From NCBI GenBank assembly GCA_000711775.1, contig ARYC01000327.1:27178-91177 (forward strand): a stretch of DNA of 64,000 nucleotides, given 5' to 3'. Each line of letters starts with the position of its first letter. The stretch's first letter is position 1. This document shows, one piece after another, positions 35,701 to 49,541 of the stretch. The position numbers were made by a program, and so were the translations under genes. This DNA is from Oxytricha trifallax. Taxonomy: Eukaryota; Ciliophora; Spirotrichea; Sporadotrichida; Oxytrichidae. The notes under the pieces were generated by a model. The model ran no database searches and was not told where the DNA came from. It was given only the letters and a program-made list of their open reading frames with translations.

Positions 35701-38700
35701 TATTTTTAATCTTCTTATCTCTATTCTTGACAGAGCACTTCAGCTAAGAAACATTACTCAAGTGGATTGAGTTTGTGAATTCTCCCAATATCAAAGAAAT
35801 GTAGGCATTCTTGATAATTTCCAAGTAGGTAATTATCTATGAATGTCTTTTCCATTTTGTGAGCTAAAAATGGCTTCACGGTTTAAAAATCATATATTAT
35901 AGCTTTATTTAATAAAAACCATTTATATAACATAGATCTTATAATACAATTATAGTTGTCTAGAAGAAGTCTTGATCTTTCATGTAAATAAATATGTTTA
36001 ACTCGTGACACTGATGCTTTGAAAACAATATTTAATAATTCTCTAAAAATTACTAATCCCTAAATTAAACTATCCGCGATTTAAACATAAAATTTCAAAC
36101 AACTTATTCTTCTCATCTTAGGTTGTAGCTGGGAGAGTCCACTTCATGATTACAGAGTCAATTAACTCCTGATAAACACTGTTAGCTTGATTGCTGGTTC
36201 CCTTCATTCTCATCAGTTCATCTAAAACCCCCCGCACTTTCTTCATATCGTCAATTAACTGCATCTCAGTTGAGGTTATGTCTTCAATGAAATGGCTTTC
36301 ACCCGATAAGATTATTTAAAGACATTAGTATGTAAGAAAAGTCAATTTATTCAGTTTGAATTACACAAAAAACTTGTGTTATAGACTATTTAATAATAAA
36401 CAAGATACATTATGTCAATCTACTCTCAGTAAACCCTTTTTCAACATCCAGAGGTTTCACCAAACTCAAATCTCTCTTCTAAATATTCTTTATCTCTAAA
36501 TCTACATTCTTAGAAGCTAAACCGATAAAATTTCCAAATTTAATACTCAATTAAATATTCATTAAAACCCTTTCTAAATTATTGCAAAATTTTACAGATT
36601 GTCTATCAACCACTAAAATTTGCAATTAAGTGTAGGCGTTGAGATTAGCTGAGAATCTTATTTCCCCTTGTTCGTTTGGTGTCAAATTAAATATTTGAAG
36701 TGGGCCTTGCTTCAAGAAATTTTGCATGTCAGGTAGTGGGATGTTTTAGCCACTTACCATTTCACAATCATATGAATGTAAATCTTTATCTTATATCATA
36801 AATATTTGATATATATTTTAACATAGATTATTATGAATTAATATCAAAATACAGGATGAACTCATCCATTAGGTTTGCATTACCTCCATATAAGTTTATA
36901 AAAAAAAAACCTAAAATTAAATGTTTTAGACTTTCTTGATCAATCTGAGTAGCCCCAACTAAAGTTCTCAATTATTAAAAATTGCATCACATTTTAAAAT
37001 ATACATCCTTTGTAATATTTTTATAATATTTAATTTTTACCATTTCACACATCTTCAGAAGACTGAACTCATTTAATTATTATTATTTATACTCTCCATA
37101 TCCAAAATCTGCATTATTCTTTGAAAAAGACCCACTGGCAAAATTTTAAGTTTTCAATTGCATCCTATTAGAAGTTGTTGTATAGGATTATGGTGCAATG
37201 GGTTAAGATTAGTAAGCCATTGGAGCAACGTTTTAACTGAAACTTTGAATTTCTTGAGTCATCTGTTGCTAAACTTAAGTAGAAAATACTATTCTTGATA
37301 AGTTATTAATAGAGATTAACATTAAATTGGGGAAAATTCAATTAATTAATAAGTTTGAGCAAATTAAGTACCTGACCTCAATTATTCTTGATCAATCTGA
37401 AATTATTTTTAATAATATAAAATTATACTAAAGTTCTCTTCAGCACAAGCTTTGGTCTTTCAAGAGTGTTACCCTAGAATCTTTCTGCATATTTTCTGTC
37501 GAAGACATATCTAAATTCATCTGAAAGCTCCCTATTATTTCTTAAAAATTGTAAAATTCTTGCTAAACTATGAAGTAAAATCTTATATTATTGTATTCTT
37601 TATTATTCATGAAAATGTTCTTCCACATTGCAAAGGGGAATACTGTCTTTGAAAATGATTGAGCGACAATATCCTTATAGATGTTCAAAAACTAAATCAA
37701 GAATTTAATATAAATCAATGGATATTTTAAACTGAAATAATATATTTTACAGTACACTTACATTCAATGGATTCATATTTTGCTCGAAGAGATTGGCTTA
37801 AATGTGCACTCTAGTGTACTTTGTGGAATCTTCAAGTTTAATCACGACTTCTTTCTTAATTTCGTCTTTGCTCTCCTCAACTATAAGGGAAATTAATAAT
37901 TGAGAAAAATTTATCAAATTAATGAAAATATTCAATTAATAAGAATTGAACAAATATATTTAAATAATGGGAATTATTTAAAATTAACTTATTAAATAGT
38001 AATTAAAGTTTCATAAATGTAACTATCCTTGGATCATTAAATAATAAATTCAAATTATTTTACATAAAATTTAATTTATCAAAATGGTATTTGAAAATTG
38101 TTCCTTTAAAATTAAAAACCATTTTTTATATAGATATATCGTTAGAGTACTATAAATTATTAGTTTAAATTAGTAAAGTTAACAAATTATATTTTTAAAT
38201 ACGGTAAAATATTTTTTAGTTATTTTTATTCTATTTTTCTTAATTATCTTTTTGAAAATTATTTAATTAATTAAAAATCATACAATTAAGTTATATTTCT
38301 ATAATATGAATTAATATATTACCAAACAGCAAATATAATGTAATTCTAGGATTTTTTATACTTACTTAAAACTTTTTCAATTTTGACCATCTTTGCATTT
38401 GTTTTATTCTCAAAAAGACAATTTCTCTTTAAAATAAAAGAATCGCCCTCCCAAAATTATCCTTTATGTACAATTAACACGATTTTGTGATTTTAATCTT
38501 TCAAGAAAAGCTGGTAAGTACCGTCACTTAAGCCCTTTATTTGAATCTTATTACATATTATAATTTTTATATAAAAAAGTAATTCATTTATGAATAAATA
38601 TGTAAAAATATATTGATAAATTGAATATATAATCCTAAAAATATAAACATATAATCTTATTGTAGTCTTTGCCCTCTTATTAGTTAAATTCTATTCTATC

Positions 38701-41700
38701 GTACATATCTTCAAGGACAATATGACTTTGGTATTTAATCAATTAGATCTTTGTTCTTTTTTTCTCATTAAAAAGTACTGGAAGCTCATACACATCATTC
38801 TCATTATTTAAAGAACAGGAATAAATTACAAATTATCAATTTGATTAAAAATAATTTGACGAGAGATATGAATAAAAATGATTAGATAGAAATTTATTTT
38901 TAAATAGTAAAATGTCAAATTTTATAATATTTTGAGTTCTGTATAATTAAATGTTGTGAAATTATTAAATTAATAAATTAAAGAATTAATGAAGTTAAAT
39001 ATTGTTTTATTTCTTCAATAATATCAGCAGATGGTGGGTATGATAGGTTTTATCTGTAAATTTAAATCCAATAAAAACTAAACAAAATAATTAAGGTATT
39101 TTTAATCTGTGCAATTAAAGCATGAAGTTCTAGTGAATTGAATTCTAAATATAAAATATGAATATGAAATCTATAATTAAAATTTGAAGGGAAATTCAAT
39201 TAGTATTTAGTATTTAATTAATTTAATTGAGAAAAGTTAAACACTAACGTCAATACCAATTACCTTTCTCAAATGGCCTAATTTAATCTTGCCATTCTTA
39301 TCAGTTGTAATATCTACTCTTGCTTTGTTATTAATCCCCTTTTTTGCATGAATAATACCTATGGTAACATTTACGTTCTTCTTTGGTTCTCCATTTTTGC
39401 CCAATAAATACAGATAGTAATCTCCTTTCTCTTTTCTCAAGTAAATGTCTGACATCTTCTTAGTGCTATGATTTGATGCCATTTTGAAATCCTTTTAGAA
39501 AATAAAGGGTGTATGGGTTCTCTAGGTTACGTTATAGACCTCACTTTCAAGTTTAAACGTTATTTAAGCAAGATATGGTGGGACTTAAAAGTCTAAAATT
39601 AGCTCCTTGCTATCATTAAAAGTCAAGTCTTCAAATTTTTTAGTAACTGGGATATTATCAATGTAGTTGTATGTTGTTATGTTCACTTTGGTATTTTTAA
39701 GAATGGTTAAAGAAGCTGGTCTCTGGTTAATCAATAAATTTGGCTTAATGATTATTTGAGCCTTATTCCCAATTAATATGCTTTCTTAGTTTAGCAAAGC
39801 AGTGCAAGTGAAGCTATATACTTCAGTCTGTCTTTCGAAATCACAAAGCTAAGCGAAACCGTTATTCATCAAGATAGCTTTTGATACTAAATTTGAAGAA
39901 CCATAAGGAATAAAGATTTTTCCGCCCTTTTCCTAGTCAGCTTCATAGTATTAACTATCAAAGTAAATGCCAGTTTTGGGACCAGAACAGATTTTCTTGT
40001 TCTCGTCTAGAACATAGCATAAGTGACCAGCAATAGTTGGTCTGTGAATCATAGAAAGGGAGCCCTTTTTAATCACTGCTCTTGAACTTAAACCGTTACC
40101 AATGAATTCCACAATAAAAATAGTAGATAAATTCTTATTTTATTAAACATATCACACTATATATAAGTTTTGAAATTTCAAGAAGCTTCAAAAATTATGA
40201 AGCCCTTTGAAGAAAACTGGATTAATTTTTTAAAAAAATATTTATCATAATAATCCATTTGTTATTTTTATTCGATACTTTATCTTAAAAATATATGATA
40301 AATTTTTTTCTATTATTTATTATTTCTTTCATATTCAATTCCTATGGTTCTTCTTATTCAGTGATAAAATTAATCAATTCAAATTTAATAGTGAAGTGGG
40401 TTAACTTATTTTTCTTAAATAAGTTTTCAAGGATTATTTTTTTTCCTTAACTTTTTACTATTAATGAAAGCTTATCCAATTTTAATTTAATTCATCGATT
40501 TCACAATAAACATTTAATAAAACTTTTAATACAACTATTTTTTTAAAAAAATCACTTTCAATATAACTTAATATTGACAATAAACAAGCCAATTTTTCCA
40601 TTAAGCTCAGGGAAATTGAATGTTTCAATGAACTTTTTATTAGGTGCATGACTATACTCAAATTGCTTCTCAATGCTAGCAATGAGTCCATCCAAGTTAA
40701 CCCCAGTGTTAAATGGTTGTAGTGTTTTCTTATAGTAAGTCTCAGTGTTGAATTCAAAGATCTTAATGTAGAGAGTTTGCACATTTTTTATCAAAAGTTG
40801 AAGCTAAACTTCGTCATCCACTTTGAAGAGATCAGGGTTTGATTCTAGGAATTTTAGTTATACTTCGGAAGAAAATTCCTGGTATTGTAAAAGTAAATTG
40901 CTATAAAAAATTTTAATGATAATAGCATGTGATAATAAAGTAATAATTCAAAAGAAAAAAGCTTGAATATTATTAAATATGTACTTAAGATGAGGTATAT
41001 ATAAATAAATTTAAGCAATACTTCTTAATATCTACTTTAAGATTTGTTAAATCATCAGCATTAAAAATGGCTATTTTCTCTTCGATTACTTTCAAGAATT
41101 CAACATCAAACTCGTCCTTGAATGATTCAAGCGAGCCAGCACTCTCTTAACAGAAATGCTCAAGATAGGCATTCACAAGTTCATTTTATGTTTCATGCCA
41201 TTGACCTTAATTAAATTAATTTATCTCTACTAATGTCAATGTATACTATAAATACTATATAATTGATTTTTAATTATAAATTCATGATTCGTTTTGAACT
41301 ATACAATCATTCTTAATTAAATTATTTTTACTTTTATTAACCTTGAACATTTTTCTACGACTGAACATTGTTAATGTAACTCGACCAATGTCTGTCTCCA
41401 TATTATTGTTTCTACTATTTAAAGACCCCATGTGGAGCATAGAGAGGCATTTTAATATAGTCTCTGAATAATTACTCATCGTATTAGTTTAGTTTAATGC
41501 CTAAGTTCAAGATTTCAATGAGTAAAGATTGTTAGAGAATTTATATGTTAAAATTAATAAAAATAAAATTTGGCAAGGGTGATCAATTGTCTATTTTTTA
41601 TAAAATAATTTCTTTATATATTCTATAATTTCTACCTTGTTTTGAACATAAGAAATGCGTCAACTTACATCCCATCTGGATTTCTTAAACAAATTTATTT

Positions 41701-43839
41701 AAATACTTCTTGTCTATTCAAAATTGTCTATGTGTATGATTGTAGAATCATTTCTGAATTTTAGAAAAAAAATTATGTGCCGAAATTTAGTCTATATTTA
41801 ACACTTTTGCAATATAACATTTTAATTAATCAATTTTCAAGAGATTAATTTTTTTTAGTATGACAATTTTTTTTGAGACAGGAAGTCCCCTTACTTTGAA
41901 ATTATTACATTAATGAAAGAAATAATTTAATTTTAATTAAAGAGACTCGTAGGGAGTTTATTTGATTTAGCATAGTTGTATAAAGTAATTAAGTTAGATC
42001 TTTTTTCTTCATGAGTCCAAACTTAAATAAATATTATAATAATATGCAATCGAAATCTTTTGATAAAAAATATAATTTACTTCTTGATTTTCTTGAGAAA
42101 GCTCTTCATAGAATAATTTCTGGAAATAAGCTCCTATGAAGTTCTTGTCATTCTTTAATTGAGGTACTAAACTGCTCAATTTGTCCATTTGCTAAAGTGT
42201 AAGATTATATAATTAATTAATAATGGAATCATATATAAAATAATAAAATATGCTTTTAAAAAATATAAAATAGTAATTGAAAAGGTATTCAAATAAATTT
42301 TTAATTAATTGCAATTTAAAATTAAATGAAAAAGTTAAAATTAATAAAATGAACATATAGAAGCTTAAGTTAATTTTATTGACAAATATCTTTTAGTATT
42401 CATTATAATTCTTGCTTGTAAAAATACTACAAATATTTGTTTATTTCTTTGATGGATTTATTTGCATTAAAGAATATTTTTAAAAAATTATAAATCTTTT
42501 TTATTGCAAGCTATAATAAATTTAGTGGGATATAAGATTATTGCTGAGGTTACCATTTATATTGTAGTAGGTATTCGGAGTGTATTGAGTATGCAAAAAT
42601 AGAGCAATTTTCTGGAAGAATGATTCGTTTTAGATATCGGCAACCCTCAAATTTTTATATTGAATTGCGAAATTATGAACAGCGTTCATGTGGTAGTCTG
42701 CAAAGTTTATTTTGTGATCGTAGCTTTAGGGCATCACTTATATTCTTTGGAAATCTGTGTGTTCATTTCATTGATATTAATTACAAAATCTAATACATTG
42801 TCAATTTTGAATTTGTCTCTACGTATAACGATTATTTATATTGGAATAATTCAACAAATAATGAATATTTATGTTTTAAAATTTCCAGTTGGAGTGTATA
42901 GTGATCTAATTTCTTCCTTAGAGAAATATTTCTCATATTTCAATTCATGAGGCTTTGACTTTGGTCCTTAAGAAATAGCGCCAAAGTTATACTATGGGGC
43001 TCCACCGAAGTCTAGGCCAATTAGGTCACTGTTTACTGTATTAGTAGCTTATTAGAATAGTATTTGTTGAAATATTCTCTTTTTTAGATTAAAAATAGAA
43101 TCAATTTTAAATGATAGCTTTGGGTGAAGTGCCCTCGTCCTCGCTCTAAGAGCTGTGAGAGTCGTCTTGTCTTCGCATATCTTCAGGTTTCACATGATCG
43201 TAATTCAAATACATGTTGTAGTCGGCCTTTGTTGCCAAACCTTTTAAGATAATAATAAATTCATCAGAAATATAAAAACTAAGGTATTCGATAGAGCTTT
43301 TATATTCAATAATTAACTAATAATAATTAAAATAAAATTCATAAAAAAGATTCTTGCTCTTTACTCTTCAGAGGCTGTTTGTTCATATTGGTACATCTCC
43401 AAGCGAGCAGAGATTTTAATTTTTTTAAAAATTAAATGTAAAAATTCAACATTTTCTTGTAGCACCTTGAGTTCCAGTATCGTTACTGGAATTGCACAAG
43501 CAGCTATTAATCTTGATCATCTAACTTAGAGCCCACTTTCTTCATTTTATCAACGAAGTACAAATAGTAAACTTATTTTTTAAATTATACTAAATAGTTA
43601 CAGTTTTTTATTGATAACCTCTCTTAAAATGCTAAAATAAATTTATTCATGATTCCTCATTAATAAGGGAAATCATTATAAATACAAATTTCAAGTATAT
43701 ATTACTACAATAAACTTTAAGTTTAGTACAGCTCTGAGCCTGGAATAAGTTTCTTGATTGCCTCTTCTCTCTCTTGTTCGTCTTTAGCCAAGATATAAGC
43801 TTCGTAGGCTTTTCTATCTGTGTCTGATAATCCTTTCAT
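32714..43839 (-). CDS. Giant conserved macroglobulin-like protein
   Basis: A single large gene in about 20 minus-strand blocks. N-terminus at ATG 43839: MKGLSDTDRKAYEAYILAKD and KLIPGSELY. Later blocks include GQWHETQNELVNAYLEHF (41.2 kb), VQTLYIKIFEFNTETYYKK (40.75 kb), a long block 39237-40150 ending TDKNGKIKLGHLRKV, IKGLSDGTYQLFLKDQNHK (38.5 kb), DEFRYVFDRKYAERFQGNTL (37.5 kb) and KMEKTFIDNYLLGNYQECL (35.85 kb). A Gly/Gln/Pro-rich linker follows at 35.06-35.41 kb. The C-terminal block of about 1.9 kb has HFDYYPMINSRAHQVGDV, then ELKVTDVHGLPLPKVYVKVF with FFRDGYTDIRGKFEYAQTS, and ends NYSKAK at tandem TGA 32714-32719. From memory these motifs belong to a very large conserved eukaryotic protein of unknown function, sometimes labelled alpha-2-macroglobulin-like; the beta-sandwich segments are visible here. 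No thioester motif or signal peptide was seen. Confidence 0.7.
35060..35410 (-). other. Gly/Gln-rich linker of the giant protein
   Basis: Under the Gln code the block reads NLFGGQDPFADASLNNFSFG, then Gly-rich and Gln-rich runs (MMMQQQQQIQQQALFSNF) to MMGGAGYGAAR. Many Gln are TAG or TAA, so a standard-code reading sees only stops. LFGG and DPF-like motifs resemble disordered linkers of clathrin-adaptor-type proteins; the role here is unknown. Confidence 0.6.
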
Positions 43840-43844
43840 TCAAA

Positions 43845-45385
43845 AAGTTTATTATTAATTAATGATAAAATTTAAATAAAAATCAGCAGAGAATATTAAT
43901 AAATTCAATACTAAATTTCTCCAAATATCATATTTAAGAGAAATAATTTTAATTCAATTATTAAAATGTGGATAATACTAAATATTATTTTTTAAAAAGT
44001 ATGTCAATAGCTAAGATATTTCTGAGATTTATATCCTTAAAGGAAATTTAATAATTATTAATAATTTTTCAATAGATTCAATTAAAGACAAATTTATAAA
44101 GTGATACAAAAAAAAAGATGACAAAGAATATTTGTTAATTATTTTTTAGCTGCTTTTTTGTCAGAAAATATCTATTCTAACAAGAAAAATAACTTTTTTT
44201 GTTTAGAATAATATATTAAATATAAATTAATCAAGCATAATTGTATTTCCAATTTAATTGCAAATACAATTCAAAGAGTAAAATACATTTTCAAAATTTT
44301 ATTCAATTATATATCATAATTAAATTTAATAACTGTTTTATATTGATTAAAATACCCTATAACTATCAATTTATTACATTTGTTTATAAAATTTGTGAAA
44401 ATTTTCCCAAAGAGGGTCATAATAATTATTTCCAAAGAATTTTCAAAAAAATTATAATGATTAAACATTTAAAATATTTTTTTAAATCAATTAAATAGAT
44501 ATATACTGGCCATTTTAGGATAATTTATAAACAATATATTAAGTTTCATGCTAAAAAGTATAAGAAAATATATATTTTAAGAATTGTAAATAGAGTTATT
44601 GTACTTATTTAAGATTTTTCATATAATTATGATTTTTTTAATATCAAATTCTTCACATTTTGCTAATTTATCTGCCAATAAATTAAATGGATAGAAATTA
44701 TTCATCAATTTTCTAATATATAAAAATCGATTGATTTTTATATATTCTCTTTTATGTTTCTCAAATAACAATTTAAAATATCTTATGAGTGAACATTGTA
44801 AAATTTCTAAATTTCTTAATTATACTTAATTATTTTGTTTAATAGCTATACAAAATATATAAGTATAATTAAGAAATTTAGAAATTCACAAACTCCATTA
44901 TTGTATTAATTGCAACTAACTATGAAAAATTATATATCAATTAAGATATTTGAATAATCAAAGTTTTAGGGTAATTTGCTTATTTTGTTAATGAAGTGAA
45001 TCCGTTACATATTTCATTTTATGTAAATGAAAGACATAAAAAATAATTATCATTATAAAATAAATTGTTTCTTTATATTTAAAAAAATACAAAATTTATT
45101 TAAATATTGTTACTCTTATATAAGTTAGTTATTATTTATATACGATTTTTCATAATTTCTTCTCAACCTCCTTAATTTTAAGTGGTTCAGTTAAAATTTG
45201 GTTAAAATAATTATTACTTTAATTTTACAAAAATATGATCTTTTTATTAGATTTTAACTTAGTATTTATTTATCTTCAAATCTAAAATGTGGTCAAATTT
45301 TATTTCAAAAATTCAAAAAGAAATTTGATTTTTCAAAGACTCACAAAAATAAAATTAAGAATTTTTTAGATGCCAACAAATTTTG
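43845..45385. other. Intergenic AT-rich DNA
   Basis: Between two minus-strand genes, upstream of the giant gene. Its promoter and nanochromosome end should lie near 43.84-44.0 kb, but no motif is visible. Contains one small hairpin at 44798-44891. Confidence 0.45.
44798..44891. repeat. Short inverted repeat
   Basis: AAATTTCTAAATTTCTTAATTATACTTA is followed, after about 30 bp, by its inverse TAAGTATAATTAAGAAATTTAGAAATT. Stem of about 28 bp, near perfect; origin unknown. Confidence 0.7.
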
Positions 45386-45390
45386 TATGT

Positions 45391-48329
45391 TCATTTAGCA
45401 TTAACAGGGAGTAATTTCTTTTCACTCTACCTTCTACTTATAGCCTCTCTTATTCTCTGATGCCAGTCTGTTACAGTGAGCAAAGTGTAGTAACTAATAG
45501 CGCAGATAATTACACCCACTAAAGACCCAAGCCACAATCCTTATAATTGCATATCAAATGAGAATTACCCATTTTAAATGAAATCAAGATTAGAATATGG
45601 TATAAATGTTAAGCACTACTTTTATCTCAAAACTGAGTACTTTATTTTAGTTAAACTTAGAATGCAAGGATTGCAGAGAGAGGCACTCCTATGATCCAGA
45701 AGCTCATAATTGTGAAAATTGAAGCTTTTGCCTGTCTTCCAATGCCAATAATCAAGCCATTTCCCATGCCTGCCATAGCATCAAAGAGTACATAAAAAGA
45801 TAGGACTCTGTATATTTAGCTTACTAACTCAATGATGTCTGGAGTTGTACTATACAGAGATATTAAACTTAAGTTATTAATAAAAAGGTTTAAAGCAAAT
45901 ATGATAAGAAATATTGCGGTTAATTTATATTTTAATGTAGTTTATTTATTCTTTGAAAACATTAAGGATCATTACAAAGTTAATATTAAAATAAAATAAT
46001 AAATAGAATAAGAAAATAAGAGTAAATTTTTATTGAGAAAAGCATAAGACTCTATTATAATATTTTTCAATAATTATTTTTAAAAAATTTCATTAAGTAA
46101 CGGTTTAAATTTACATACTATTGATTTAATAATATATTCTGTGTAAAGCAAAATCTTTATAGTATAAAATTAATACTCTTATTAAAACATATTATTACCC
46201 ATCATTGATAAAATATTCAATAAATAAATTATTTAATACAAAGAAAACTCCCCATATAAACGCAGCTAAAGTGCTCATTTTAGCATACAGTTGTGCATCT
46301 TTAACCCTCTTTTAGCCAATCATATTTCCAACAAATATCGAAGATGCTTGGGAGAGACCCACTGGAACCATGTAAACTATGAGGATAATTGATCTGCAGA
46401 CTGTTTATGCAGCAATTACTGTCACAGACATGAATGTATAATATTTACTAGATATTTCTTAAAATTCAGTTCTAATAATTTAAATATTAATACTCATTAG
46501 AGTGAAAGAGTCTAGAGCCCATTGACCAGCAATGAACATTAAGCTATTTATTGCGCTCATTTTAAGTTGCATTTTGAGGTTCCAGAAGGTATCAGGATCT
46601 TGTAGTGGCACAATATTTTCATAAAATCTGCTGAATCTCACGAAAATTATGATCAATAAGTTTTCTTAAAAACAAATATAAACTTTAAACTGAAATTATA
46701 TTTTCTCAATTATTATACTAAAATTAATAATCAAAGCAAATCTAATGAAAAAATGCAGGGTTACAGCAATAGCTATGCCTTATATACCTAGATCCAAGAT
46801 TAATGTTAAATAGTAAATATTAATTTGAAATAAAGATACAAAAGGAATGATCAAAATTATTTATAAAACCTACACTATTTTGCTTTATATTTTAAATTAT
46901 TGTAGGAATACATTCGATTTGGGAAACGAATTAAAATTTAAACTAATTTATTTATAGCTATAATGAATTTATTTCATCGCCTAAGCGAGAAATACCCAAT
47001 ATACTATTATTGGGAGTTTGCTCAAAATCCAAATATTTCGCTTCCTGGGATGATTCGGGAATACTGAAGTCTAGCTTAAATTGCTGGATCAACCGTAATA
47101 TCAAATAATTTTTGAAATTTGAGCCACTTTGAATTTGACAACTGTCATGATTTTAATATTCAATTACTTTAATTTTAATTCATTTTCACAATTCGAAAGT
47201 TAACTGCCACGTATTTAATATTTTTTAATTTAATTTATTATAAATTTATTTGCCAAATAAAATCTATTTCTACAATATAATATTAATAGTAACAAATTGG
47301 AATGTGCAGAATAAATGCAATTATATTGATGTACATTGAAAATCTGACTTCTCGTTATGCCGCTAAATATCTTTGATAAACTATTTTATAAAACAAATTT
47401 GTAATTATTCAATTATTATAATATTGAGTTGACTGTTATTTTCAAAAAAATTGAAAATATTTCATGAATTTTGAAAACAGTTTAGCACTAGAATTATCCA
47501 AAGCAGAAAAATCCTGGCAATGCTATTTATAAAAATGATGCTGCGTCTTATGCCATGTTTGAATCTTAACCTATGGCTATGTATATATATTTTGAAAAAA
47601 CAGCCATTATTGCCATAGAATAATTCTTAAATAAGTTACTTAAATAAATTTGTATAATTAAAAAGAAAACATTGAAATTTAATAATAATAAAAAACTCAT
47701 TGTAATAAATCATAGGTATGAATATAATAGCATTTAAAATAAGTTGTCTGTTCAAATAAAGACCACATTTAAAAAAAATTATCAAAAGTTCTTAAGATTT
47801 ATTATTGATTAAATATTTTAATATTAAAACATAATCTGTAATCCTTTTACCCATAAGCTTGGGATACAAGTGTACCAAGTGAGCCATTGAAGCCTACTTA
47901 TATAGTTAAAATTAGTGTGTTCATAAAGAGCGTTGAAAGACCTATTGCTGCTTGCAAATTCAAGGCATTTTAGGGATGTTTGCCAGTGATTATCAAATTC
48001 ACTGCCTAGTAAGCAGGATGTAAGATCATTCATATTTTTAATTGGAAACTAATTAAATTTTGGCATTTATTTAGTTAAAGATCATAGTTATTATTGGGCA
48101 AATTGACATATTTATAATTTGAGAGAGTACTCCAGCTTAATTGATATTTAAACATAATTATAAATAACATATTGCATAGTTTATTTTGTAATTTTGCTTT
48201 AGTAAGCTCTGGTCTTTTTTGAATTTCGGGAGACTTTAGGCCATGTTCTGCGTCTGGAGAGTTTGATTTTGAATTTATCAATAGAGGTGATCTTATTTCA
48301 ACCTTTTTCTAGGACTTAGGTATTGACAT
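45391..48329 (-). CDS. MATE family transporter, copy 1
   Basis: About eight blocks. ATG 48329 opens a polar tail (MSIPKSQKKVEIRSPLLINS, then KSPEIQKRPELTKAKLQNKL). Next come GFNGSLGTLVSQAYGQKDYR (47.85 kb), GQDSNMAQDAASFLQIALPG (47.55 kb), GIQGIAIAVTLHFFIRFAL (46.75 kb), LQDPDTFWNLKMQLKMSAIN (46.6 kb), YMVPVGLSQASSIFVGNMIG (46.35 kb) and DAMAGMGNGLIIGIGRQAKA (45.75 kb). The end is LWLGSLVGVIICAISYYTLL with TDWHQRIREAISRRQSEKK and TGA 45391-45393. This order and these motifs are those of eukaryotic multidrug and toxin extrusion (Na+/H+-coupled) transporters with 12 helices. A family A palindrome (46899-47276) occupies one interruption. Substrate not predictable. Confidence 0.85.
46899..47276. 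mobile_element. Palindromic element family A, in MATE 1
   Basis: Ends ATTGTAGGAATACATTCGAT and AATCTATTTCTACAAT match family A. Inside, GGCAGTTAAC-type and GACAACTGTCATGATT stretches are partly paired, and the core differs from copies 1 and 2. It sits in an interruption between MATE blocks and must be removed for the gene to be read. Confidence 0.7.
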
Positions 48330-48334
48330 TAAAA

Positions 48335-49535
48335 TATTAGAGGTTTCATAATCAAAACTTTATAAATTTATTTTATTAATAATTATAATCAAGTTTTATC
48401 CGAAAATTTATATTAAAATTTTACTCTATTTATTAAAATTTAACTCTATTTTTATTAAAAATTTAATAAATTATAAATGACCTTATTTTCTAGTAAATTA
48501 ATATTAATTGAGATTGTAAATTAAAAATCAAAGATAAATTCACTAAAAATCATCTAGTTTTTTAAATCAAAATGTTCAAATATTTTGAAAGTTCATTTTA
48601 TTAACAAGATATAATAATTAATTATAATAGATTTGATTTAAATTATAATAATAAAATATAAAGTAAAGTAGAAGGAAAATACTTGAAGGTAAAAAATATA
48701 AAGTATTATTGATATTAATATTTATATGATTTCGTAATAATTTTTTCATATATTTTAATATAAATTTTTTATGATTTGGCATTTATAGAAATATTTTGCT
48801 TAATTTTATTTTAATATACTAGATTTTACAAAAATACTATACTAAGACTTCTCATTTAAGTCTATTAACGTATTTGCTTTAAATATGTTTATTTACTATA
48901 AATTAATGGTTTTTTACATTAAATAAATAAGATTTTAGCAATTTAGGTGGGTTATAGTAAAGTATAAATTATGAAATAAATATTATATAAAATTAAAGCT
49001 AGCTTATTTTTATATTTTGAAAATTATATTAGTCTTTATTTATAAATTTATAAATAATATAAATTAAAGATATTATTAGAGAACGATATAGAGTTTTCTA
49101 GTTAGGCATTGTAAAACTTCTGAATTGGAAAAAAAGGATTTCAAGATTTATTTTCAAATTATACAATAGACTAAGTGATTCGTGGATTATTTTTAAATAT
49201 TGTAATTTAATATTTATTACCAATAGAAGTTGTAATTTATGTAATTTATATAGAAATCTATAATTTAAATTAATAAAAATAATTAATTGCAGCTATTTAG
49301 AATATTGTAATATCAATGTATTTTATTTATTACATGCTAATAACAGCATAATTAATTTGCATAAGATAATTTATATACAATACTAAAATCAACATTGAAT
49401 TTAGTAATAGTTACTAAAATTGATTTCAGATAAAAAACAATTAATAATACTTTATATCTATATAATGATTATTTAAATATTTAATTGAAAGATTAAAAAT
49501 ATGCTTTTCGTAAAAATGAGTATACATAATTAAAA
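48335..49535. other. Intergenic AT-rich DNA
   Basis: Upstream of MATE copy 1. Very low G+C, no supported feature. Confidence 0.5.
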
Positions 49536-49541
49536 ATGATT

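Noticed and set aside
42660..42950. Plus-strand ORF opposite the giant gene
   Set aside because: Lies across interruptions of the minus-strand gene, partly antisense to the block LIGLDFGGAPQYNFGAISQG at 42.95-43.07 kb; no protein-like pattern.
44241..44498. Plus-strand ORF of 85 codons
   Set aside because: Lys/Phe/Ile/Asn-rich translation typical of AT-rich noise; no motif or neighbouring support.
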